NCBI GenBank assembly: GCA_002490465.1
Contig: DKUB01000034.1
Coordinates: forward strand, 20,582-47,964
Reading direction: 5' to 3'
Length of the DNA: 27,383 nt
DNA from: Lachnoclostridium sp. UBA7215
Lineage (GTDB): Bacteria; Bacillota; Clostridia; Lachnospirales; Lachnospiraceae
Shown: positions 1 to 7,513 of the stretch, one piece after another
Numbering within the stretch: position 1 is the stretch's first letter
Layout: each line of letters begins with the position of its first letter
Translations under genes and position numbers: made by a program
The notes under the pieces: generated by a model
What the model saw: only the letters and a program-made list of their open reading frames with translations
Databases searched by the model: none
What the model was told of the DNA's origin: nothing

Positions 1-250
1 ACTCCCAGGCCAGTGCAACAGAAATATACCGCCATACATCTTGTATGGTAAGGGTGGAATGGCGAGGTAAGAGCTCACCGCCTCTCTGGTAACAGGGAGG
101 GCACATGTAAACCCCATCCGAAGCAAGACCGAATAAAAAGCGATACGGCGGCCCGTCGTGCTTTTGGGTAGGTTGCTAGAGCCTGTTGGCAACAGCAGGT
201 CCAGATAGATGATCATCCAATGACAGAACCCGGCTTATCGTGCTGCTCAT
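1..250 (+). ncRNA. rnpB: RNase P RNA (class A), 3' part
   Basis: This is the catalytic RNA of ribonuclease P, which trims the 5' leader of tRNA precursors. The conserved blocks are readable in order: GGTAAGAGCTCACCGCC near 66-82, GTAAACCCC near 107-115, AGCAAGACCGAATAA near 122-136, TTGGGTAGGTTGCTAGAG near 164-181, and the universal 3' block AGATGATCATCC plus GACAGAACCCGGCTTATC near 207-239. The 5' end (P1, P3 and the 5' half of P4) lies outside the window, so the gene is partial. The 3' boundary is approximate because the partner strand of P1 is not visible and no T-rich terminator follows. Identity is secure. Confidence 0.93.
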
Positions 251-278
251 TAGTTGTAAGAATGGAGAATAGAACAAA

Positions 279-2261
279 ATGGATATGATAGAGGAGAGAT
301 GGACTCTTGCCAGGGCGAGGGTTGAAGAGATTTCAGGGGAGGATTTTGGAGATTTTCAGGAATATATTCTGCGTGTCTGCAAGCTTTTCCATACAATTGA
401 GGAAGTATATGATGCGGATTTGTCTATGTACCGTAAATGGAACCACCTTTTATATGCAGATATAGAGGGGGAAGCTTATGAGACCTCTTTTGCAAACCCG
501 GCGTACTGTGCGGCGCAGTTCGGTGCAGAAATGGGGCAGTATCTCTGTTGGTATTATGTGAAATTCCGGGAAGCTGTCACAGCTGCCTGTGAAAAAGAGC
601 AGTATGAAATAGTAAAGAGGATGGAACTTTTTCTACAGTTGTCGCAAATTCTTCTGACAGAAGAGGAAAAGGCACGCTTTCTAAAAGAAAACCTGTATTA
701 TTTCATTCACGATTATGAAGAAGAGCGCATGGAGAGGGCGGTTCGGCGTATGCTTCTGCCGGAGGAATCCGGCTTTTTTATGGATATCATTATGAAGTCA
801 GATTTTTCTGATACCGATTACCTGTACCGATATGGAGAATTTATATCGGAGAATGAAATAAAAATGGCACATTACCTTGCCTCACTTCCGGAAGAACAGC
901 TCCGTCAAATGGCACAGATCTATACAGAGGGGTACCGCAAAGGATTTGAAATTGCGGGAATTGATTTGTCAAAGAAAAAGACAGTACAGATTCGCTATCA
1001 CCTTGGATTTGAGCCAATGATGCGTCAGGCGGTACGTTTGTTCCGGGAAATGGGATTAGAACCGGTTTTTCGCAGGGAAATCGGTATACAAAGTACATCT
1101 CCGAATAAACAATGTGCGTATGACCACCGGTTTGATGATGCGTTGTATTTGAACCGCGCTATTGTAAAACAGCGTTTGGAGCTTACGGAGACTCTTTATG
1201 AAAAGTATAGAGAAGAGGCCCTGGCATACGCTGGCCCGGCGGTTCTTGAAGTGTTCGGCGAGAAGCTTTTTGTGCCGGAGGTAAAGAAAGAGAGTCCATC
1301 CTATACAAAGGAACAGGAGCAGCTGTCGGTAGAATACAGAAGGGAGGCTGCCCTGATTCAGAACCGTTTTATACCACAGGATATGTGCAGCTATACGATT
1401 ATTGCCTATCCGATTCCGGAAATCGGGGAGCAGTTTGAGGAGATATTCCGTGAGACAGTCAGGGTAAATACTCTGGATTCTGATGTTTATAGAGATATTC
1501 AGCAAAAATTGATTGAAGCGTTAGATGAGGGTGAGTATGTCCATGTGACAGGACGGGGGAATAACCATACCGACATCCAAATTCAGCTGCACACCCTTAC
1601 GGATAAGAGCAGACAGACAAATTTTGAAAACTGCCTTGCTGATGTAAATATCCCGGTGGGGGAAGTTTTTACTTCTCCTGTACTGGCTGGTACAAACGGG
1701 GTACTCCATGTAACCCAGGTGTATTTAAATGAGCTTCGGTATGAAAACCTGGAATTTGTCTTCCGTGATGGCATGGTGACGGATTACAGCTGTACCAATT
1801 ATGAGATGGAAGAAGAAAACAGGCGTTATATTAAAGAAAATATACTGCACAACCGGGATACTCTTCCGATTGGGGAGTTTGCAATCGGGACAAATACAAC
1901 TGCCTATGTAATGGGCAGAAAATTCGGAATTGAGGCGAAGCTGCCGATTCTCATAGCGGAAAAAACCGGACCGCACTTTGCGTTGGGAGATACCTGTTAC
2001 TCCATGAGTGAGGATGTGGTGCTGCACAATCCGGACGGACGGGAAATTATAGCAAAAGAAAATGAGTGCTCTGCCCTCAGAAATGAGGATGCGTCAAAAG
2101 CATATTTTAACTGCCATACCGATATTACCATACCATATGATGAGCTTGGGGATATTGTTGTCCATACTGCAGACGATAATAAAATAATACTCATTCAAGA
2201 GGGGCGCTTTGTCCTTCCCGGCACTGAGGAATTAAACCGTGTGTTAGAATGCGAAGTTTAG
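279..2261 (+). CDS. M29-family (AmpS/aminopeptidase T-like) metallo-aminopeptidase with long N-terminal extension
   Basis: Likely a cytosolic aminopeptidase releasing N-terminal residues from peptides, with a two-metal site. The C-terminal part carries the M29 landmarks: GEVFTSP with Glu462, GEFAIGTNT with Glu533, EKTGPHFALGD with His566, and HTDITIPYDELGD with His613 and Asp615. These match the E, E, H, H, D ligand order of the family. Typical M29 enzymes are about 370-410 residues; this protein has 660. The catalytic part begins near residue 235 and is preceded by roughly 230 mostly helical, acidic residues that I do not recognise. The ATG at 279 has a GGAGA about 10 nt upstream. It sits just after the RNase P RNA and overlaps only the over-extended upstream reading of purE. 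The metal-ligand match makes the family call fairly sure; substrate preference is unknown. Confidence 0.8.
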   Translation: MDMIEERWTLARARVEEISGEDFGDFQEYILRVCKLFHTIEEVYDADLSMYRKWNHLLYADIEGEAYETSFANPAYCAAQFGAEMGQYLCWYYVKFREAVTAACEKEQYEIVKRMELFLQLSQILLTEEEKARFLKENLYYFIHDYEEERMERAVRRMLLPEESGFFMDIIMKSDFSDTDYLYRYGEFISENEIKMAHYLASLPEEQLRQMAQIYTEGYRKGFEIAGIDLSKKKTVQIRYHLGFEPMMRQAVRLFREMGLEPVFRREIGIQSTSPNKQCAYDHRFDDALYLNRAIVKQRLELTETLYEKYREEALAYAGPAVLEVFGEKLFVPEVKKESPSYTKEQEQLSVEYRREAALIQNRFIPQDMCSYTIIAYPIPEIGEQFEEIFRETVRVNTLDSDVYRDIQQKLIEALDEGEYVHVTGRGNNHTDIQIQLHTLTDKSRQTNFENCLADVNIPVGEVFTSPVLAGTNGVLHVTQVYLNELRYENLEFVFRDGMVTDYSCTNYEMEEENRRYIKENILHNRDTLPIGEFAIGTNTTAYVMGRKFGIEAKLPILIAEKTGPHFALGDTCYSMSEDVVLHNPDGREIIAKENECSALRNEDASKAYFNCHTDITIPYDELGDIVVHTADDNKIILIQEGRFVLPGTEELNRVLECEV

Positions 2262-2311
2262 CAAATGCTGAGTTCAGCATTTACAATAGAGACGAAAATG
2301 GAGGAGAACAA

Positions 2312-2824
2312 ATGGTTAAAGTAGGAATTTTAATGGGAAGTGATTCCGACCTTCCGGTAATGAAAAAAGCAGCGGAGATGCTTGAAAAATTTGAGATTGA
2401 ATATGAGATGACAATCATTTCTGCACACCGTATGCCGGATGTGTTTACGGAGTATGCAACAAAGGCAGAAGAGAGGGGTATTGAGGTTATCATTGCCGGT
2501 GCCGGCGGTGCCGCGCATCTGCCCGGTATGTGTGCCGCGATGTTTGATTTGCCGGTTATCGGCATTCCGATTCACACAAAGAGCCTTGGCGGAGAGGACA
2601 GCCTGTATTCCATTGTTCAGATGCCGTCCGGTATTCCGGTGGCGACAGTGGCAATTGACGGTGCCGCAAATGCCGCAATTCTTGCCGCAAAGATTTTAGC
2701 TGTTTCGGATAAGGATTTGAGACGTAAGCTCAAAAACTACAAACAGGAAATGAAAGACGGTGTTCTTGCCAAGGCAGAAAAGCTTGAGAAGCTGGGATAT
2801 GATGCTTATATTGAACAGATGTAG
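2312..2824 (+). CDS. purE: N5-carboxyaminoimidazole ribonucleotide mutase (class I PurE)
   Basis: PurE converts N5-carboxyaminoimidazole ribonucleotide to 4-carboxy-AIR in de novo purine synthesis. The 170-residue protein shows the class I signatures: GILMGSDSDLPVM at the N terminus (phosphate loop), ISAHRMPD with the catalytic His, and AGAGGAAHLPGM, followed by the SLGGEDSLYSIVQMPSGIPV region. The reading frame is open from 2249, but the ATG at 2312 is preferred: AATGGAGGAG lies just upstream and the protein then begins with the family-typical MVKVGILMGSDSD. It is a standalone gene here. No purK or other pur gene is adjacent, and a hairpin terminator follows directly after the stop. Confidence 0.95.
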   Translation: MVKVGILMGSDSDLPVMKKAAEMLEKFEIEYEMTIISAHRMPDVFTEYATKAEERGIEVIIAGAGGAAHLPGMCAAMFDLPVIGIPIHTKSLGGEDSLYSIVQMPSGIPVATVAIDGAANAAILAAKILAVSDKDLRRKLKNYKQEMKDGVLAKAEKLEKLGYDAYIEQM

Positions 2825-2828
2825 TTAA

Positions 2829-2852
2829 GCCCCGCAGCAAGCTGCGGGGTAC
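2829..2852. terminator. Shared hairpin terminator between purE and the convergent carboxypeptidase gene
   Basis: A perfect 8-bp GC-rich stem, CCCCGCAG at 2830-2837 and CTGCGGGG at 2842-2849, encloses a CAAG loop. It starts five bases after the purE stop codon. The following T content is modest, so it may work as a weak intrinsic terminator or 3' stabiliser. Being symmetrical, it could serve both the + gene and the convergent - gene that ends at 2874. Confidence 0.65.
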
Positions 2853-2873
2853 TTGTTACAAGAAGTGGAGATT

Positions 2874-4079
2874 TCAGGTGTCTGTTTTAAAAAGTTTTTT
2901 TACTGCCAGGAAAAAATAGTCGATGTAAGCAGCCTTTTCAGCATCCTGTCTTGCTAAAAGCGGGACGCTCCCCAGTTTTTTGCCGTCATAGAAGTAGACG
3001 AGAGAACCGACTTCATCCCCTGTTTTTATGGGAGCTTTGACATCTTTTAATATAATCTGTTTTTTTATTTTTGACGTATCGTATTCAGAGGTAAAGGTGT
3101 GTGAAAATCCCTCTTTGGGATAGACAGCAATTTCGGAAGGAATGCCGCCGGGAACCGGGAGGGATTCAAAGTTCATATCCTCAAAGTGGTCTTCATAGAT
3201 GGAACAGTTTGCAAATCCATAATCTAAGAGGGCCTGTGCCTCGCTAAAGCGCACTTTGTGGTCTGGGGCGGCCATGACAACGGCAATCAGATTCATGCCG
3301 TTTCGCTTAGCTGTTGCGCTGAGGCAGTATTTTGCTTTGCTTGTAGAGCCGGTTTTCAGACCGGTAATGCCTTCGTAAAAACGCACCAGTTTATTGGTAT
3401 TGGTGAGGCCGAATTCCTTTTCACCTTTTTTGGTCTTATGGATAATAGTATCCATCCACACGGTTGAGTAGTTGGAAATCTGCGGATGTTTCATAATGAG
3501 TTCGCGTGACATGAGCGCCACATCATAGGCACTTGAAAAATGACCGCTTTTAATGTCGTCATCTAATCCGCTGCAATTTTTGAACTGTGTGTGCTTCATG
3601 CCGAGAGAAGCCGCTTTTTCATTCATGTGCTTAACAAAATTCTGCTCGGAACCGGCTATTTTTTCTGCCATCGAAACGGCAGCATCGTTGGCGCTGGCAA
3701 TGCTGATACATTTTATCATAGTGTCAACGGTCTGGGTCTCCTGTGGTTCTAAATAGACTTGCGAACCACCCATGCTGGCAGCGTATTCACTGACAGTTAC
3801 CTCGTCCTCTAAGGACAGTTTTCCAGCGTCAATAGCATCAAAAATCAAATTCAGTGTCATTATTTTTGTAATACTTGCAGGGACTAATTCTTTGTCCTTG
3901 TCCTTTTCATAGAGAATTTCTCCGGTATCCCCCTCAATCAGTACAGCAGATTTTGCCGTTATGGATAAGGCGGCCCCGGACGCATTTTCTGTTGTGGCCA
4001 GAGCTGTTTCATGCATATAGAATGCCGGAAAGAGCAGGCAGAAAAACACGGGTAAACACAGGGATAATAACTTTTTCAT
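2874..4079 (-). CDS. Serine-type D-Ala-D-Ala carboxypeptidase (DacF/PBP5-like, peptidase S11)
   Basis: A low-molecular-weight penicillin-binding protein that trims the terminal D-Ala of peptidoglycan stem peptides outside the membrane. Counting from the ATG at 4079 (401 residues), the three active-site motifs are present: SITK with Ser69 and Lys72, SAN at 129-131, and KTG at 242-244. An N-terminal signal peptide of about 28 residues (MKKLLSLCLPVFFCLLFP...) is followed by the transpeptidase-like domain, a beta-rich C-terminal PBP5 domain near 290-370, and a terminal amphipathic segment (YFFLAVKKLF) that probably tethers it to the membrane. GGAGG at 4085-4089 sits 5 nt before this ATG and excludes the longer TTG reading at 4091. 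It is convergent with purE and divergent from the next gene. Confidence 0.93.
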   Translation of the reverse strand: MKKLLSLCLPVFFCLLFPAFYMHETALATTENASGAALSITAKSAVLIEGDTGEILYEKDKDKELVPASITKIMTLNLIFDAIDAGKLSLEDEVTVSEYAASMGGSQVYLEPQETQTVDTMIKCISIASANDAAVSMAEKIAGSEQNFVKHMNEKAASLGMKHTQFKNCSGLDDDIKSGHFSSAYDVALMSRELIMKHPQISNYSTVWMDTIIHKTKKGEKEFGLTNTNKLVRFYEGITGLKTGSTSKAKYCLSATAKRNGMNLIAVVMAAPDHKVRFSEAQALLDYGFANCSIYEDHFEDMNFESLPVPGGIPSEIAVYPKEGFSHTFTSEYDTSKIKKQIILKDVKAPIKTGDEVGSLVYFYDGKKLGSVPLLARQDAEKAAYIDYFFLAVKKLFKTDT

Positions 4080-4227
4080 AATAACCTCCAATCCGAAGCG
4101 TCAGCGGTGTTGTTATGTATAAATTTCTATATTTTACCTTATGAATGTTATGATACAATTATGATTACAGTGGCGAAACAATCCGTAAACATTTCTGATA
4201 CATACGGGCAGGGAAAGGAGAAACAAA

Positions 4228-5061
4228 ATGGAGTGGATCATTCTATTGGTGATTCTTGTTGCATTCGTCTTATTGATTGCCTATGGATACAGTCAGAATT
4301 TCATGATGAAAACAGAATATTACCGGATTTTGGCAGAACATGTATCAGCTCCAAAGCGTCTTGTTCTTCTTTCAGATCTACATGGGAACTGCATAGGAAA
4401 AGAAAATAAAAAACTTCTGGAGGAAATAGACAGGCAGAGACCGGATGCGGTGTGTGTCGCTGGGGATATGACCGTAAAAAATGGAAAGGGAGCAGAGGAA
4501 GCTGTCACCCTCATGGCAAAACTCACAAAAAAATATCCGGTATATTATGCACCGGGAAACCATGAAATACGTATGCCGGATTATAAGAATTTTAGGACGG
4601 AACTGAAAAAAGCTGGTGTCATCTATCTGGAAAACGAGTGGGCGTTTCTGGCAGACGGATATGTGATAGGTGGGCTTGACCTTCCGGAATACTGGTATCA
4701 TAAATGCTGGAATATAAGACGGATGGAATGTTCGGACTTGAAAAAAATAATGGGAGAGCCGCCGAAAAAAGATTATAATATTCTGATTGCCCACAACCCG
4801 GAATACTTCCCACAGTATGCCGGGTTTGGGGCAGAGCTTGTCCTGAGTGGACACATACACGGGGGTATTGCGCGGCTTCCGCTTCTGGGAGGAGTCATTT
4901 CACCTTCGCTGCGGCTTTTTCCCACTTATGATGCGGGTATGTTTGAGAGGGGAAAAAGCCATATGATACTGACAAGAGGGCTTGGTCTTCACCATATTAA
5001 GCTTCGTTTTTTTAACCGTCCGGAGCTGAGTGTCATTGACATAGAGAGAAAAAACAGATAA
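4228..5061 (+). CDS. Membrane-anchored calcineurin-like metallophosphoesterase (YkuE type)
   Basis: A 277-residue protein with one N-terminal membrane segment (residues 3-20, WIILLVILVAFVLLIAYG) and a metallophosphoesterase domain. The di-metal motifs are complete: SDLHG (Asp50, His52), AGD (Asp80), GNHE (Asn111, His112), AHNPEY (His189) and SGHIHGG (His209, His211). This arrangement is typical of the YkuE/YaeI group, some members of which act on lipid-linked phosphate substrates such as UDP-diacylglucosamine-like compounds. The real substrate here cannot be read from sequence. The topology of the catalytic domain is not obvious. AAAGGAGAA lies just upstream of the ATG. The gene precedes scpA by 45 bp and may be cotranscribed with it. 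Confidence 0.88.
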   Translation: MEWIILLVILVAFVLLIAYGYSQNFMMKTEYYRILAEHVSAPKRLVLLSDLHGNCIGKENKKLLEEIDRQRPDAVCVAGDMTVKNGKGAEEAVTLMAKLTKKYPVYYAPGNHEIRMPDYKNFRTELKKAGVIYLENEWAFLADGYVIGGLDLPEYWYHKCWNIRRMECSDLKKIMGEPPKKDYNILIAHNPEYFPQYAGFGAELVLSGHIHGGIARLPLLGGVISPSLRLFPTYDAGMFERGKSHMILTRGLGLHHIKLRFFNRPELSVIDIERKNR

Positions 5062-5106
5062 AATAAAAAGATATGGGTATCCGGAAAGAACTGTGAGGAG
5101 AATGAG

Positions 5107-5883
5107 ATGGGAATACAAGTAAAGCTGGAAGCATTTGACGGGCCGCTTGATCTGCTGCTTCACTTAATTGAAAAAAATAAAGTTGATATTTTTGATATTC
5201 CGATTGTTCTTATTACAGAGCAGTATCTGGATTATGTGAGCCGTATGGATACAAGGGATATGGATTTGATGAGTGAATTCCTTGTGATGGCGGCCACTCT
5301 TGTAAAAATAAAATCCAAAATGCTTCTTCCGAGAGAAGAAACAGAGTCAGAAGAGGAAGAGGATCCGCGTCAGGAATTGGTCGAACGGCTTTTGGAATAT
5401 AAGATGTACAAGTATGTTTCTTTTGAACTGAAGGACAGGCAGTTTGATGCGGCAAGAGTTTTTTTCAAAGAACCATCCATTCCGGATGAGATAAAAAATT
5501 ATAAAGAAGAAGTAGATTTTGACGAATTATTATCGGATGTTACTTTGTCAAAGCTCCAGAATATTTTTTATTCTGTCATGCAAAAGCAGGTCGATAAAAT
5601 TGACCCCATTCGAAGTAAGTTTGGGGAAATTGAGAAAGAAGATATTAATATTGAAGACCAGATGCTCTTTGTAGAAAATTATGCCAGGCGCCACAAAAGT
5701 TTCAGTTTTCGGAAACTTTTGGAGACCGGTTCCGGCAAGGGGTACATAATTGTAACATTTCTCAGTATATTGGAAATGATGAAAACCGGAAAACTTTATA
5801 TAGAGCAGGAAGACATTTTCGGGGATATCCGTATTGCCTATCAGGGGGCGGAAAAAGAGGAGGACGAACAGGTTGAACATTAA
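5107..5883 (+). CDS. scpA: Segregation and condensation protein A (kleisin)
   Basis: ScpA is the kleisin subunit that bridges SMC heads and binds ScpB in the bacterial condensin complex for chromosome compaction. The start of the 258-residue protein is diagnostic: FDGPLDLLLHLIEKNKVDI, followed by DIPIVLITEQYLDYV and the EFLVMAATLVKIKSKMLLPR segment. An acidic linker (ESEEEEDPRQEL) sits near residues 79-90, and the C-terminal winged-helix part contains TFLSILEMMKTGKL. GAGGAG lies 6 nt before the ATG. The 3' end overlaps scpB by 11 bp, the usual translationally coupled arrangement. Confidence 0.95.
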   Translation: MGIQVKLEAFDGPLDLLLHLIEKNKVDIFDIPIVLITEQYLDYVSRMDTRDMDLMSEFLVMAATLVKIKSKMLLPREETESEEEEDPRQELVERLLEYKMYKYVSFELKDRQFDAARVFFKEPSIPDEIKNYKEEVDFDELLSDVTLSKLQNIFYSVMQKQVDKIDPIRSKFGEIEKEDINIEDQMLFVENYARRHKSFSFRKLLETGSGKGYIIVTFLSILEMMKTGKLYIEQEDIFGDIRIAYQGAEKEEDEQVEH

Positions 5884-6469
5884 TAAGCTGGAAGCAGTGG
5901 TAGAGGCAATTCTTTTTACAATGGGAGAGGCTGTAGAAATAGAACGTCTGGCGGCTGCGGTTGAACACGACGAAGATACGGTGCGCCGGATTATCCGAAG
6001 CATGATGACACGCTACGACCAGGAGGACCGGGGGATTCATCTGATTGAACTGGATGGCTCTTTCCAGCTGTGCACAAAACCGGAAATGTACGAATATTTA
6101 ATAAAAATTGCCCACATTCCGAAAAAACATGTGCTGACGGATGTTTTATTGGAAACACTCTCAATAATTGCCTATAAGCAGCCGATTACACGGCTTGAGG
6201 TGGAGAAAATCCGCGGCGTATCCTGTGACCACGCGGTCAATAAGCTGGTGGAATACGGATTGATTTATGAGGTGGGAAGGCTTGATGCGCCGGGGCGGCC
6301 AATCCTGTTTGGCACAACGGAGGAGTTCCTGCGTTACTTTGGCATAGAGTCCTTAGATGACCTGCCGATTCTGAATCAGGAGACGATTGAGGATTTCCGC
6401 GAGGAGGCAGAAAAAGAAGTGATGTATGAGTTTGAGAAGGGCGGAGACACCGATGGTAATATCCTTTAA
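5873..6469 (+). CDS. scpB: Segregation and condensation protein B
   Basis: ScpB dimers bind the ScpA kleisin and regulate SMC. The protein has the two winged-helix domains of the family; motifs include LEAVVEAILFTMGE near the N terminus, LETLSIIAYKQPITR in the middle, and the glycine/proline strand VGRLDAPGRPILFGTT. I choose the TTG at 5873 (198 residues). AGGAGG at 5858-5863 is 9 nt upstream, and this start gives the family-like N terminus NINKLEAVVEAILF. An earlier ATG at 5834 would add residues translated from inside scpA. It is the last housekeeping gene before the accessory insert. Confidence 0.94.
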   Translation: MNINKLEAVVEAILFTMGEAVEIERLAAAVEHDEDTVRRIIRSMMTRYDQEDRGIHLIELDGSFQLCTKPEMYEYLIKIAHIPKKHVLTDVLLETLSIIAYKQPITRLEVEKIRGVSCDHAVNKLVEYGLIYEVGRLDAPGRPILFGTTEEFLRYFGIESLDDLPILNQETIEDFREEAEKEVMYEFEKGGDTDGNIL

Positions 6470-6584
6470 TGAATATATGGAATACAAAGAAATCCTTCCT
6501 TATTACCGCAATATTCAAAAGGAGGGGATTTTAATTGGAGGGTTAGAAAAAGGGGTGTGGCATTATGGATTATGCAGTTCTTAG
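6453..6584 (+). CDS. Small ORF of unknown function, possible gene fragment
   Basis: A 43-codon ORF (begins MVISFNEYMEYKEILP) overlaps the last 17 bases of scpB and the first 20 bases of the next gene. I recognise no family. Its middle part (YYRNIQKEGILIGG) recurs in degraded form at 7334-7375, where the same frame reads YCNICFKERVLIGE and then stops. The same coding text on both sides of a three-gene cassette suggests a fragment of a once longer gene, or a leader duplicated when the cassette was gained. No clear ribosome site is present, so expression is doubtful. Confidence 0.35.
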   Translation: MVISFNEYMEYKEILPYYRNIQKEGILIGGLEKGVWHYGLCSS

Positions 6585-6855
6585 TAATGAAGATAATTTT
6601 ACTGTTTTCCGTTATGGAGATTATGTAATAAGATTCAGGGCACCTTATTCATTGGAACGATATACGGCAGTAAAAGAATGGAATCATGGATATCTTGTTG
6701 TTATGGCAAAGTATAGACATAATGATGAGAGTGAGGAAGAGTATATAGATTTGATTCCGATATTGGAGAATCTTTATATTTCATCAGAAAAGTTTTTAAA
6801 ACCGATTAAGGAGGTAAGAATAGAAGATGCCAGACATATTGAAAGTGGCCGATGA
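6565..6855 (+). CDS. Conserved-looking small protein of unknown function (cassette gene 1)
   Basis: A 96-residue acidic soluble protein with no signal peptide or membrane segment. The core reads VFRYGDYVIRFRAPYSLERY, then GYLVVMAKY and a YIDLIPILENLYI helix, which looks like a compact alpha/beta fold. I do not recognise a characterised family. AAAAAGGGGTG lies about 8 nt before the ATG. Its last 29 bases overlap the next gene, so the two are translationally coupled, and a third gene follows with a 1-bp overlap. This dense packing with a DUF4160-like partner is the pattern of toxin-antitoxin-type or stress modules, but no direct sequence evidence gives a function. Confidence 0.7.
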   Translation: MDYAVLSNEDNFTVFRYGDYVIRFRAPYSLERYTAVKEWNHGYLVVMAKYRHNDESEEEYIDLIPILENLYISSEKFLKPIKEVRIEDARHIESGR

Positions 6856-7051
6856 GGCAGAATTAATTGTAAATGGGTATGCATTTACCAGATGTAAAGA
6901 GGGATACAGAATTCTAAATCTGAACAGACCTGATTGTGCAGTAGTATTATCTGTCGAGGGTGAAATGTTGGAAACAACTATGAATGATATTGAGATTCAG
7001 ATTGTAAAAGATTATTACAAAAAAAACAAAAAATATATGGAGAAAGAATAA
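6827..7051 (+). CDS. Small protein of unknown function (cassette gene 2)
   Basis: A 74-residue protein starting MPDILKVADEAELIVNGYAF and ending in a lysine-rich helix (VKDYYKKNKKYMEKE). A strong AAGGAGG lies about 11 nt upstream, inside the end of the preceding gene. The stop and the next start share one base (TAATG). The size, charge pattern and position next to a DUF4160-like gene recall the small DUF2442 antitoxin-like partners often found beside DUF4160, but I see no DUF2442 motif. The antitoxin idea is context only. Confidence 0.7.
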   Translation: MPDILKVADEAELIVNGYAFTRCKEGYRILNLNRPDCAVVLSVEGEMLETTMNDIEIQIVKDYYKKNKKYMEKE

Positions 7052-7332
7052 TGCCCAAATATTATGAATTTAAGGTTGCTGGATATTATTTGTACTTTAC
7101 TTCTTTTTGTACTATCGAATGTATGCATGTTCATGCCAGTGACAGGAAACTAACAGAATCCGGTTCGGCTAAATTTTTTGTTAAAAAAGATGGAGATACA
7201 GTTCTTCAAAAAAGAGGAATCCTTAATGACAGGGAAATAGCTAAAATACAAGCATTTATCAAAGACAATTATAAAGAGATGTATTTGAAATGGTCAGAGT
7301 ACAGTGAAAATAAGTTTTATGGAGAAGAATAA
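7051..7332 (+). CDS. DUF4160-like small protein (cassette gene 3)
   Basis: A 93-residue protein resembling the DUF4160 family. It has an N-terminal strand pair (FKVAGYYLYFTSF), a histidine-centred MHVHASD segment where the family has a PPHFHV-type motif, a strand with a charged patch (AKFFVKKDGDTVLQKRGIL), and a terminal helix ending in EMYLKWSEY that matches the usual E-L-x3-W ending. DUF4160 genes are commonly paired with DUF2442 genes and are suspected toxin-antitoxin components; biochemical function is not settled. It is translationally coupled to the preceding gene by a 1-bp overlap. The repeat remnant begins immediately after its stop. Confidence 0.62.
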   Translation: MPKYYEFKVAGYYLYFTSFCTIECMHVHASDRKLTESGSAKFFVKKDGDTVLQKRGILNDREIAKIQAFIKDNYKEMYLKWSEYSENKFYGEE

Positions 7333-7384
7333 GTATTGCAATATTTGTTTTAAGGAGCGGGTTTTAATTGGAGAGTGATAATAG

Positions 7385-7504
7385 ATGAATTTAAAAGAAT
7401 TATAGGACGACAAAACATATGAAGGAAAGCGAGGAAATGAGGTGCAGGACTTTACTCCTTGGCATGCAAAGAATATAGATGGTCTGGATAGCCTGTTCAG
7501 ATAG
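7385..7504 (+). pseudogene. Coding remnant interrupted by an amber codon, upstream of the HNH gene
   Basis: The frame from the ATG at 7385 reads MNLKEL, then TAG at 7403-7405, then 32 sense codons with protein-like composition (DDKTYEGKRGNEVQDF and so on) to a second TAG at 7502. The stretch after the first stop has no start codon of its own with a ribosome site and ends 9 bp before the HNH gene. It could be the eroded N or C terminus of a partner gene, such as a lost modification or restriction subunit, but there is too little to identify. Calling it a remnant is inference from residue composition and position. Confidence 0.3.
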
Positions 7505-7513
7505 AGAGGTGAT

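Larger units (their letters stand above)
6501..7375 (+). repeat. Imperfect direct repeats bounding the three-gene cassette
   Basis: The core copies are GGAGGGGATTTTAATTGGAG at 6521-6540 and GGAGCGGGTTTTAATTGGAG at 7354-7373 (18 of 20 identical). The similarity extends upstream through GCAATATT in both copies (6508-6515 and 7338-7345) with a 3-base in-frame length difference between. Both copies read in the same frame as related peptides ending in LIGG and LIGE. The left copy lies inside the ORF at 6453-6584; the right copy stops soon after. The three small genes lie exactly between the copies. Confidence 0.6.

Noticed and set aside
2249..2311. Longer N terminus for purE from the ATG at 2249
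   Set aside because: It lies inside the end of the aminopeptidase gene, lacks a ribosome site and adds residues not found in PurE proteins.
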